Assembly: GCA_946539625.1 (NCBI GenBank)
Contig: CAMNHT010000081.1
Span: 1 to 6,361 of the forward strand
Reading direction: 5' to 3'
From: an uncultured Clostridia bacterium
GTDB taxonomy: Bacteria > Bacillota_A > Clostridia > Christensenellales > CAG-138
DNA length: 6,361 bases
This document shows positions 1-5,718 of the stretch, one piece after another (the first letter of the stretch is position 1; every line of letters starts with the position of its first letter). The notes below the pieces were generated by a model that was not told the DNA's origin, ran no database searches, and saw only the letters and a list, made by a program, of their open reading frames with translations. The translations under genes and the position numbers were made by a program.

Positions 1-318
1 GACGTTTGGGTATCCATGGGCGAGGAAGCGCAGTTTGAAGAGCGCATCCGTCTCCTTGAGCCGTATCGCGTCACCATGGACATGCTGAAGAAGACCGGCA
101 ACCCCGACGTCATCTTCGAGCACTGCCTGCCGTCCTTCCATGACCTCGAGACGAGCGTCGGCAAGGATATCTACGAGCGCTTCGGTCTGAAAGAAATGGA
201 AGTTTCCGACGAAGTCTTCCGTTCGAAGCACAGCGTCGTGTTCGACGAGGCGGAAAACCGCATGCACACGATCAAGGCGGTCATGGTCGCCACGATGTCC
301 GACACGCTGGACAAGTAA
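1..318 (+). CDS. argF: Ornithine carbamoyltransferase, C-terminal part (5' end outside window)
   Basis: Cytoplasmic enzyme that joins ornithine and carbamoyl phosphate to give citrulline, or runs the reverse in the arginine deiminase pathway. The reading frame is open from base 1, and only the last 105 codons are present of a protein usually about 310-335 residues long. Visible family motifs are the ornithine-binding loop VSMGE (codons 4-8), the catalytic HCLP (codons 41-44, followed by SFHD where AFHD is more usual), and the C-terminal block [18 protein letters not shown]. The frame ends at TAA, with an intrinsic terminator 15 nt later, so this is the last gene of its transcript. No other arginine gene is visible downstream, so the anabolic (argF) and catabolic (arcB) forms cannot be separated. 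The family call is very secure; the symbol is less so. Confidence 0.95.
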   Translation, partial: DVWVSMGEEAQFEERIRLLEPYRVTMDMLKKTGNPDVIFEHCLPSFHDLETSVGKDIYERFGLKEMEVSDEVFRSKHSVVFDEAENRMHTIKAVMVATMSDTLDK

Positions 319-333
319 GCGGTCGCATTGATC

Positions 334-363
334 GGGAAGGGCTTTTTCGCCCTTCCCTTTTTT
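334..363 (+). terminator. Rho-independent terminator after ornithine carbamoyltransferase
   Basis: A perfect 9-bp stem, GGGAAGGGC (334-342) with GCCCTTCCC (349-357), closes a 6-nt loop and runs straight into six T residues (358-363). It lies 15 nt past the TAA stop. It separates the carbamoyltransferase transcript from the operon that starts at about 446. Confidence 0.93.
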
Positions 364-410
364 GTTTTCGCGCTGCGCATGAAAAAAGCGTGAACGATGC
401 GCCGGTTTGA

Positions 411-439
411 TTGCCATTACCCGTGATGCGTGCTATAAT
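411..439 (+). promoter_or_regulatory. Sigma-A type promoter with extended -10, drives the DUF1538 operon
   Basis: The -35 hexamer is TTGCCA (411-416) and the -10 is a perfect TATAAT (434-439). They are separated by 17 nt, and an extended -10 TG stands one base upstream of TATAAT (431-432). Transcription would start near 446, giving a leader of roughly 20 nt before the ATG at 467. The same frame is open further upstream, with a possible TTG at 407, but that codon precedes the promoter elements and would not be in this transcript. The promoter therefore supports the ATG at 467. Confidence 0.85.
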
Positions 440-466
440 AATAAAAAAGTCGGAAAAGAACCAACG

Positions 467-1996
467 ATGTATCGGGAAAGATTGCGGGAAAAGCTGATAG
501 AAGCGCTAAAGGCGGTGCTGCCGATCGTCTGCATCGTTCTTTTGCTGTCGTTTACCGTCACGCCGCTGCCGACAAGCATCCTGCTTGCCTATCTGTTCGG
601 CGCGTTTCTGCTGATCCTCGGCGTGATGTTCTTCACGCTCGGCGCGGAGCTTGCCATGCAGCCGATGGGCGAACAGCTCGGCGCAGGACTCACAAAGAGC
701 CGCAAGCTCTGGCTTTTGCTTCCCGTGGGATTCTTGCTCGGTTTTCTCATCACCATCTCCGAACCGGATCTTCAGGTGCTTGCGGATCAGGTGCTTTCCA
801 TCCCCTCGCGCATCCTCATTTTCAGCGTTGCCGGCGGCGTCGGGCTCTTTTTGGTGCTCGCGCTTTTGCGCATGCTGTTCGGCATCTCGCTCAGAACGCT
901 GCTGCTCGTCTGCTACGGCATTACGTTCCTGCTTCTGATCTTTGCGCCGCAGGATTTTCTTGCCGTTGCGTTCGACGCCGGCGGCGTCACGACCGGACCG
1001 ATGACCGTCCCGTTCATCATGGCGTTCGGCATCGGCATCGGCTCGATCCGAAGCGACCGCAAGGCCGCCGAGGACAGCTTCGGTCTCATTGCGCTCTGCT
1101 CGATCGGACCGATCCTGACCGTTTTGATACTGTCGCTGATCTTCCGTCCGGAAGACGCGCTCTATACGTCGGCGGCGATCCCCGTCATCGACGACTCCAT
1201 TTCGCTTGCAGCGCTTTTTACCGAGGCGTTTCCGACCTATTTCAAGGAGATCGCGATCTCGGTCCTGCCGATCGTGGCATTCTATTTCCTGTTCCGTCTG
1301 ATCTATCTCCGGGTCAACCGCATCCGCAAAAACAGCCGTTCCGCGCGGCGCATCCTGATCGGTCTCGTCTATGCCTACATCGGTCTCGTGCTGTTTCTGA
1401 CCGGCAGTAACGTCGGCTTTATGCCTGCCGGTGCGTATCTCGGGCAAAAGCTCGCCTCGCTTCCCTACCGCTGGATCATCATTCCGCTCGGCATGCTCAT
1501 CGGCTATTTCATTGTCGCCGCGGAGCCTGCGGTGTACGTTTTGATGAAGCAGGTCGAGGAAATGACCAGCGGCGCGATCTCGGGGCGTTCGCTTCGCATC
1601 TCGCTGTCCGTAGGCGTTTCGCTGTCCATCGGTCTTGCCATGATGCGGGTTCTCACCGGCGTCTCCATCATCTGGCTGCTGCTGCCCGGCTACGGGATCG
1701 CGCTTATCCTGTCGCTCTTTGTGCCGAAGCTGTTTACCGCGATCGCGTTTGACTCCGGCGGCGTCGTATCGGGACCGATGACGGCGACATTTTTGCTGCC
1801 GTTTGCGGTCGGCGCGTGCCTTGCCGTCGGCGGCAACGTCGTGACGGACGCGTTCGGCGTGGTGGCAATGGTGGCGATGACGCCGCTCATTACCATCCAG
1901 ATCCTCGGTCTTGTCTCCACGCTGAAGACAAAGCGCCGCGGACCGGAACAGCAGGCGGAAACGCTTGATGAGAACTATGCGATCATCGAACTGTAA
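467..1996 (+). CDS. Tandem-DUF1538 integral membrane protein, probable ion transporter
   Basis: A very hydrophobic 509-residue protein built from two diverged copies of the DUF1538 domain. The repeat is visible in paired motifs: GAELAMQPMGE (59-69) with GSNVGFMPAG (313-322); ISEPD (97-101) with AAEPA (351-355); FDAGGVTTGPM (169-179) with FDSGGVVSGPM (428-438). Each half has several predicted membrane helices, and an inverted or pseudo-symmetric transporter fold is a reasonable inference. The conserved acidic residues inside membrane segments (E99 and D170, E353 and D429) are candidate ion-coupling sites. From memory, a pair of separate DUF1538 proteins (UmpA/UmpB of Halomonas) was reported to act as a Na+/H+ antiporter; here the two halves are fused. 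Start: ATG 467, placed just after the promoter, with only a weak GGAA Shine-Dalgarno at 452-455. The stop overlaps the Shine-Dalgarno of the next gene. Family call secure; substrate inferred. Confidence 0.88.
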   Translation: MYRERLREKLIEALKAVLPIVCIVLLLSFTVTPLPTSILLAYLFGAFLLILGVMFFTLGAELAMQPMGEQLGAGLTKSRKLWLLLPVGFLLGFLITISEPDLQVLADQVLSIPSRILIFSVAGGVGLFLVLALLRMLFGISLRTLLLVCYGITFLLLIFAPQDFLAVAFDAGGVTTGPMTVPFIMAFGIGIGSIRSDRKAAEDSFGLIALCSIGPILTVLILSLIFRPEDALYTSAAIPVIDDSISLAALFTEAFPTYFKEIAISVLPIVAFYFLFRLIYLRVNRIRKNSRSARRILIGLVYAYIGLVLFLTGSNVGFMPAGAYLGQKLASLPYRWIIIPLGMLIGYFIVAAEPAVYVLMKQVEEMTSGAISGRSLRISLSVGVSLSIGLAMMRVLTGVSIIWLLLPGYGIALILSLFVPKLFTAIAFDSGGVVSGPMTATFLLPFAVGACLAVGGNVVTDAFGVVAMVAMTPLITIQILGLVSTLKTKRRGPEQQAETLDENYAIIEL

Positions 1997-2008
1997 GGAG
2001 GAACGCGC

Positions 2009-2758
2009 ATGAGCAGCTTATATCTGATGTGCACCGTGCTGAACCGCGCGCGGCTTCCGGAGTTTCTTTCGCTGTATCGCGAGGAAGCGCTGGATCGCAA
2101 TTTCATCATGCTGGCGCACGGCACGGCGACCAGCGCGGTTCTGAACACATTCGGACTGGAGAATTCCGAAAAAGCGGTCTCGCTGACCGTGGTCACGGAT
2201 TCGGTTTGGAAATCGGTCAAAAAAGGATTGGAACGCAGGATCCGCATCGACATTCCCGGCACGGGCATTGCGTTTTTGGTGCCGATCGCAAGCATCGGCG
2301 GAAAGAGAGAGCTTGCGTTCTTTACGGATGAACTGGATTATACCCGCAGCGAGGAGGAAAGCGAATTGAAAGGCACGAAACAGGAGCTGCTGATCGTCAT
2401 CGGCAACCGCGGATACAGCGAACACATCATGGATGCGGCGCGCGAAGCCGGCGCAACGGGCGGCACAGTGATCCACGCGAACGGCACCGGCATGAAGCGT
2501 GCGGAAAAGTTCTTCGGCATATCGCTTTCATCCGAGCGCGAGCTGGTCCTCATCGTCACCGCGACCGCAAAAAAGAACACGATCATGCAGAGCATCATGA
2601 AAAAAGCGGGGCTCGAGACCGACGCAAAGGCGATCGTCTTTTCCCTGCCGGTCACCGATACTGCAGGATTGAGGCTTCTGGAGCCGGAGGAATCCGACGA
2701 GGAATCCGCAGCGCCGCAGCCGGAACCGAACGAGGCTCCGTCTCCTGCACAGGAATAA
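2009..2758 (+). CDS. Protein with two PII-like domains, probable regulator of the DUF1538 transporter
   Basis: A soluble 249-residue protein. The N-terminal part (about 3-105) and the second part (about 125-224) both look like PII (GlnB-type) ferredoxin-like domains, joined by a charged linker (106-124) and followed by an acidic, proline-rich tail (225-249). The second domain is clearer: GATGGTVIHANG (148-159) fits the PII strand before the T-loop, and ELVLIVTATAKKNTIMQSI followed by IVFSLPVTD (209-217) fits the later strands ending in the family's FVLPVxD motif. Two classic features are missing: no tyrosine in the T-loop stretch (160-177), so GlnD-type uridylylation is unlikely, and no GDGK before the last strand. 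PII proteins bind ATP, ADP and 2-oxoglutarate and often gate a membrane transporter; that role is inferred here from position. Start: ATG 2009 has AAGGAGG (1995-2001), 7 nt upstream and overlapping the previous stop, so translation is probably coupled. Confidence 0.85.
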   Translation: MSSLYLMCTVLNRARLPEFLSLYREEALDRNFIMLAHGTATSAVLNTFGLENSEKAVSLTVVTDSVWKSVKKGLERRIRIDIPGTGIAFLVPIASIGGKRELAFFTDELDYTRSEEESELKGTKQELLIVIGNRGYSEHIMDAAREAGATGGTVIHANGTGMKRAEKFFGISLSSERELVLIVTATAKKNTIMQSIMKKAGLETDAKAIVFSLPVTDTAGLRLLEPEESDEESAAPQPEPNEAPSPAQE

Positions 2759-2785
2759 CCGTCGATCGCCGAAAGGGGCTGCAAT

Positions 2786-3499
2786 ATGAACATCTACCTT
2801 GCATTTACACTGTTTTCTCTCGTCATTCTGATCTATTGGGTCATCTCGGAGCTGTTTGCCATGCTGTTCCGCTTTACGGGACTGCCTGACGAAAAAGCAC
2901 GGTTCCAGGTCATTTCGCTGCTCACGGGCTGCGGCTTCACCACGCATGAGAGCGAGCTTCTTTTGACGAACAAATCGCGCCGGAGACTTGCCCGCATCAC
3001 CATGCTGTTCGGATACGTGTTCAACATCACGATCGTATCCATGGTGATCAACGTGTTCCTCTCTATCAAGATCACCGAGCTTTCCAACCTGTTCAGTATC
3101 CTCATTCCCGTTGTTGCCGCCGCGATCATCATTATCTTTATGCGTGTGCCGAAGGTCCGCGCGTGGGGCGACCGCATCATTGAACGGCTCGCCGGGCGCA
3201 TCTCGCACCGCGAGTCCGAAAACTCCATTCTGCTTTTAGACTACCTCGGCGAGGACTCGATCGCACAGGTCACGCTCGTCGAGGTGCCGGAAGCGTTCCG
3301 TGAAAAAACGCTTGCGAAGATCAATTTCCGTGCCGAGCACGACCTCATGGTCATGCTGATCGAAAAGCCCGGCAAAAAAGCGGTCCCCGCCGGTGCGAAG
3401 ACCGTCATGGAAGCGGGCGACAAGCTGACCGTGTTCGGCGACTACAAAAAGATCGCCGCCGTGTTCCACGCAAAGGAACGCTTCTCCGAGGATACCTGA
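2786..3499 (+). CDS. Membrane protein with C-terminal TrkA_C (RCK_C) domain
   Basis: A 237-residue protein with an N-terminal membrane part and a cytoplasmic ligand-binding domain. Membrane helices are likely at about 4-27, 71-94 and 101-120. Between the first two lies a conserved-looking segment (FTGLPDEKARFQVISLL, then TGCGFTTHES at 47-56). From about 147 the sequence fits a TrkA_C domain: strand VTLVEVPEAF (162-171), then DLMVMLIEK (186-194), and the diagnostic GDKLTVFGD at 211-219. TrkA_C/RCK_C domains regulate K+ channels and transporters, and those of KtrA and CpaA bind cyclic di-AMP. There is no TrkA_N (NAD-binding) domain, and the protein is far too short to be a whole K+ transporter, so it is probably a sensory or auxiliary subunit. 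AAAGGGG (2772-2778) lies 7 nt before the ATG. It sits 27 nt after the PII-like gene in the same operon. The domain call is firm; the partner is inferred. Confidence 0.85.
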   Translation: MNIYLAFTLFSLVILIYWVISELFAMLFRFTGLPDEKARFQVISLLTGCGFTTHESELLLTNKSRRRLARITMLFGYVFNITIVSMVINVFLSIKITELSNLFSILIPVVAAAIIIIFMRVPKVRAWGDRIIERLAGRISHRESENSILLLDYLGEDSIAQVTLVEVPEAFREKTLAKINFRAEHDLMVMLIEKPGKKAVPAGAKTVMEAGDKLTVFGDYKKIAAVFHAKERFSEDT

Positions 3500-3502
3500 C
3501 CC

Positions 3503-4300
3503 ATGATCCGCTCGATCACACGGGAAGAGGCCGCAGCGTTTACGTTCCGTAACGACACCGAGGAAATCACCTTTCATAAAATGCGGCAGCTTTTGAATCG
3601 ACAGGACGCCCTGTGCCTTTCGAACGAGCAGGACGTTCTGTTTGTCCGTTCGGGACAGGGCTTTCCCGCATGGATCTATACGCGAAGAGGCATTTCGGAC
3701 GATGCGCTTTCCGAGCTTGCCGCGTCGATCTGCGTGCTGAAGGAAACGAACAACCTCTCCGGCGTGATCGGTCGCGCAAGCCTCGTCCGCTACCTCGAGC
3801 TCGCCCTCCCCTTTCCCAAAAAGCGCCGACTGCCGCTTACCGCATATCTCTGTGAAAAACCAAATCGCTTCTCCGCCGCGGGCGAACGCGTCCCGGCGTG
3901 CTTGCTCGACCCCGTCGAATGCGGCGAAATTCTTGCGGAGCTCGGTGAACAAGCGCGTGAACCGATCCCCGCGGCTGCGCGGCTTGCCGTGGGCACGGAC
4001 TTTTGCGAATGCCCGGACGCGTATGGTTGGTGCATAAATGGTACAATCGTTGCGTTGTCCCGCATTGCGGAGCGCACAGACGGGCTTTGCTATATCGGGT
4101 CGGTCGTGACGGACGCCCGATACCGCGGGCACGGGTACGGCAAGGCGCTCGTGAGTTCCATTTGCGCGGACGCATGCGAGCGCGGCAAACGCGTCATGCT
4201 CTACGCGGATACGAGCTATCCCCCGTCCAACGCGCTCTACCGCGCGGTTGGTTTTCGGGAAGCGGGTCGGCTGATCGGTTTTGACTTTACGAAAGAATAG
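3503..4300 (+). CDS. GNAT family N-acetyltransferase
   Basis: A cytoplasmic acyl-CoA-dependent acetyltransferase of 265 residues with unknown acceptor. The catalytic GNAT half is C-terminal (about 165-265). It contains the strand IGSVVTD (198-204) and then the acetyl-CoA pyrophosphate-binding loop R208-G-H-G-Y-G213, matching the R/Q-x-x-G-x-G/A motif. Strand MLYAD and the closing NALYRAVGFREAG (243-255) follow, typical of GNAT motif B. The first 160 residues are a less conserved N-terminal region that also looks partly GNAT-like, as in two-lobed acetyltransferases, but I cannot assign it. It starts 3 nt after the stop of the TrkA_C gene, with CGAGGA (3487-3492) inside that gene as Shine-Dalgarno, so it is very likely co-transcribed and coupled. 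Whether it functions with the transporter genes or is only a passenger cannot be read from sequence. Confidence 0.88.
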   Translation: MIRSITREEAAAFTFRNDTEEITFHKMRQLLNRQDALCLSNEQDVLFVRSGQGFPAWIYTRRGISDDALSELAASICVLKETNNLSGVIGRASLVRYLELALPFPKKRRLPLTAYLCEKPNRFSAAGERVPACLLDPVECGEILAELGEQAREPIPAAARLAVGTDFCECPDAYGWCINGTIVALSRIAERTDGLCYIGSVVTDARYRGHGYGKALVSSICADACERGKRVMLYADTSYPPSNALYRAVGFREAGRLIGFDFTKE

Positions 4301-4302
4301 AT

Positions 4303-4322
4303 ATATACCGTTTTCGGGATAT
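4303..4322. repeat. 20-bp interrupted palindrome, copy A
   Basis: ATATACC-GTTTTC-GGGATAT, beginning 3 nt after the acetyltransferase stop. The 7-bp arms match with one mismatch. It has the same 7-6-7 layout and central G-N-TTT as copies B to E. It lacks a T-run, so it is not by itself a convincing terminator. Confidence 0.5.
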
Positions 4323-4344
4323 GTGAACGCAGATATAAAAAATC

Positions 4345-4364
4345 ATGTACTGTTTTTGGTACAT
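4345..4364. repeat. 20-bp interrupted palindrome, copy B
   Basis: ATGTACT-GTTTTT-GGTACAT. The arms ATGTAC and GTACAT pair perfectly over 6 bp, and the symmetry extends outward with AAT (4341-4343) and ATT (4366-4368) across a single mismatch. It closely resembles copies C and D. It lies in the non-coding region between the convergent acetyltransferase and kinase genes. Confidence 0.6.
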
Positions 4365-4420
4365 AATTGGTTCATCAAGATCATTGCCGGACATTCGCAG
4401 GGGGAGACGACCGTGACGCC

Positions 4421-4489
4421 CGCCGGAAAACGGCGCAGTTCCGGATCTTTCTACGGTGATCACCCTGCAGGGGCGTGCATGGCACGTCC
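4421..4489 (+). other. Structured intergenic segment, possible small RNA ending at the terminator
   Basis: This part of the 241-nt gene-free region contains a 5-bp hairpin (CGCCG 4421-4425 with CGGCG 4431-4435), a perfect 10-bp palindrome GGTGATCACC (4455-4464), and an 8-bp stem with one G-T pair (4471-4478 with 4482-4489). It is followed by the strong terminator at 4502-4536. Such a series of hairpins closed by a terminator could be a small RNA or the structured 3' UTR of the plus-strand operon. I do not recognise a riboswitch or known RNA family, and no convincing promoter is visible, so this is a weak suggestion. Confidence 0.25.
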
Positions 4490-4501
4490 GCCAAAACCGA
4501 C

Positions 4502-4536
4502 AATGGCTGTACCGAATTTGGTACAGCCATTCTTTT
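4502..4536 (+). terminator. Strong hairpin terminator between convergent genes (includes palindrome copy C)
   Basis: A perfect 12-bp stem, AATGGCTGTACC (4502-4513) with GGTACAGCCATT (4520-4531), has a 6-nt loop GAATTT and is followed by CTTTT (4532-4536). It would terminate plus-strand read-through from the acetyltransferase operon. On the minus strand it lies just after the kinase stop, and the run TTTT comes 4 nt past the stem, so it may act in both directions. The inner 20 bp (4507-4526) match the intergenic palindrome family (CTGTACC-GAATTT-GGTACAG). Confidence 0.82.
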
Positions 4537-4541
4537 CGATC

Positions 4542-5573
4542 TTATCCCATGCAGCTCGCAAAATCAATCTCCGCCGTCTGGAACCGCTCGATCTGATCTA
4601 AGACCTGACGGGCCTTCGATTCGTCGTTTCCGGCTTCACGGAGATCCTCCACCCGTGTGTACCACAGCGGCTTCAGGCAGCGCCAGAGCGGCAGCGCAGC
4701 GCGTTTTTCGTCCTCCGAAAAGACATAGTATTTCGAGGCGATGCGCAGCGCTTCACGGATCCTTTCGATCTCATCCGCAAAATCTCCGTAATTCTCTCGC
4801 ATCAGATCGTTCAGAAACACCTCCCTGCCGCAGAGATTGAAATCCATCACGCCTTTAAACGTGCCGTCCTCGCCGATGAGCAGATTCGTCGGATTCAGAT
4901 CAGCCTGAAACACGGAGGTCGGAAGTTTTTTGTAAAGCGGTCGCAAAGCGTCCCTGTTTTCCGTCCAGCGCGTCCAGATCCGCTGCACCTGCGCGGAAAA
5001 CACTTCCGGCAGCGCGTCCGCAAGCTTCTTCCATTCCAGTGCGTTCCACATCACTTCATCGGTTTCATCGCTCGGGCAAAAGCGGTCAAACAGGCAATAC
5101 GCGGACGGGTACGCCGTGTAATCCAGCCGTTTTGCCGCGATCTTTGCCGTCATGCGCCAGATATCCTTCGCATAGGTGCGCGCGCTTACGCTTTGCGCTT
5201 CCTCCGCCATCCGGTCCTCCAGCGTGCGATACCGCGAGAACTCCTCCGCATAGACGACGCAGCGCCTGCCCTGATAATCGATCATGGGAAAATCGTCGTT
5301 CCGGTCACAGAGGATGCGGGGACAGTAGTAGCCGAGATCGCGATATTCTTCAACCGTTCGACGCCACATGCGGATCTTGTCGGGGAAGGTGAAATCGTTG
5401 GAAACGATCTTCAGCACGACCTTTTCGCCGTCCGCCGCCGTCACGATGACCGTCTTCCGGTAATCGTCATCCCCGACGCCTGTTTCGATGCTCTCGCAGG
5501 AAACGGGCTCCCCGTCGAAAAAACGGTCATACAGTTCCCGTATGACCGGATCGACCGTCGTGTCGTGTTTCAT
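4542..5573 (-). CDS. Aminoglycoside-phosphotransferase-fold kinase, substrate unknown
   Basis: A 343-residue cytoplasmic protein of the APH/choline-kinase-like superfamily, which transfers the ATP gamma-phosphate to a small-molecule hydroxyl. Visible landmarks are the N-lobe lysine in VVLKIV (K55), a following helix glutamate (E75/E76), the catalytic loop FQADLNPTN (222-230) with probable catalytic D225 and metal-binding N230, and the second metal-binding aspartate in GVMDFN (D244). The catalytic loop normally reads H-G-D; here it is Q-A-D, so the histidine is glutamine. Length fits the family. The substrate cannot be inferred: the family includes antibiotic-resistance enzymes but also many sugar, choline and thiamine kinases, and nothing here points to resistance. 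Start: ATG 5573 has GGAGG (complement of 5582-5586) 8 nt upstream. Palindrome copies D and E lie upstream and A to C lie downstream. It is probably transcribed after, or separately from, the FakA-like gene. Confidence 0.85.
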   Translation of the reverse strand: MKHDTTVDPVIRELYDRFFDGEPVSCESIETGVGDDDYRKTVIVTAADGEKVVLKIVSNDFTFPDKIRMWRRTVEEYRDLGYYCPRILCDRNDDFPMIDYQGRRCVVYAEEFSRYRTLEDRMAEEAQSVSARTYAKDIWRMTAKIAAKRLDYTAYPSAYCLFDRFCPSDETDEVMWNALEWKKLADALPEVFSAQVQRIWTRWTENRDALRPLYKKLPTSVFQADLNPTNLLIGEDGTFKGVMDFNLCGREVFLNDLMRENYGDFADEIERIREALRIASKYYVFSEDEKRAALPLWRCLKPLWYTRVEDLREAGNDESKARQVLDQIERFQTAEIDFASCMG

Positions 5574-5588
5574 TGTCCTCTCCTCCGC

Positions 5589-5600
5589 ACCCGATCGGGT
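5589..5600. promoter_or_regulatory. Perfect 12-bp palindrome upstream of the kinase gene
   Basis: ACCCGATCGGGT is a perfect, uninterrupted 12-bp palindrome lying 2 nt upstream of the GGAGG Shine-Dalgarno of the kinase gene. It could be a protein-binding site or form a small hairpin next to the ribosome site, but there is only one copy in the window. Confidence 0.3.
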
Positions 5601-5612
5601 CGATGCACAAAC

Positions 5613-5632
5613 ATATCCTGATTTTGGTACAT
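5613..5632. repeat. 20-bp interrupted palindrome, copy D
   Basis: ATATCCT-GATTTT-GGTACAT, 39 nt upstream of the kinase start codon. The right arm is identical to that of copy B; the left arm is degenerate. On the minus strand a possible -10, GATAAT (complement of 5633-5638), abuts it, so the site would overlap the transcription start as a repressor operator might. However, no good -35 is present at the right distance. Confidence 0.5.
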
Positions 5633-5676
5633 ATTATCTCGTTTTTCCACGATTTACCCTTTATGGCAGGCATATA

Positions 5677-5696
5677 TTGTCCCGTTTTTGGGGTAC
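5677..5696. repeat. 20-bp interrupted palindrome, copy E
   Basis: TTGTCCC-GTTTTT-GGGGTAC, 22 nt past the stop codon of the FakA-like gene. It keeps the 7-6-7 layout and the GTTTTT centre of copy B, with C-rich inner arms (CCC against GGGG). No T-run follows on the minus strand, so it is a poor terminator for the gene it follows. Confidence 0.45.
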
Positions 5697-5718
5697 GTTT
5701 TGTTTGTTTTCCGTTCAA

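Noticed and set aside
375..402. Inverted repeat GCGCAT, 16-nt gap, ATGCGC just upstream of the -35 box
   Set aside because: Only 6 bp arms with a long spacer in GC-rich DNA; easily chance, and no second copy is seen.
506..1447. Long minus-strand open frame opposite the DUF1538 gene
   Set aside because: Its product is an extreme run of Arg, Glu, Asp and Gln typical of the antisense of a hydrophobic gene; no motif and no ribosome site.
3236..4132. 298-codon minus-strand frame across the TrkA_C and acetyltransferase genes
   Set aside because: It is a shadow of two genes with recognisable domains on the plus strand; composition is unlike a normal protein and it spans their junction.
4334..4339. 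TATAAA as a -10 box for an intergenic small RNA
   Set aside because: No acceptable -35 hexamer at 16-18 nt upstream; the region is simply AT-rich.
4281..4601. Open plus-strand frame running from the acetyltransferase end into the kinase gene
   Set aside because: It crosses the strong terminator and several hairpins, has no good ribosome site, and its product resembles nothing.
4542..5573. Antibiotic-resistance gene
   Set aside because: Only the general phosphotransferase fold is visible; the catalytic loop is atypical and no resistance-specific motif or mobile context is seen.
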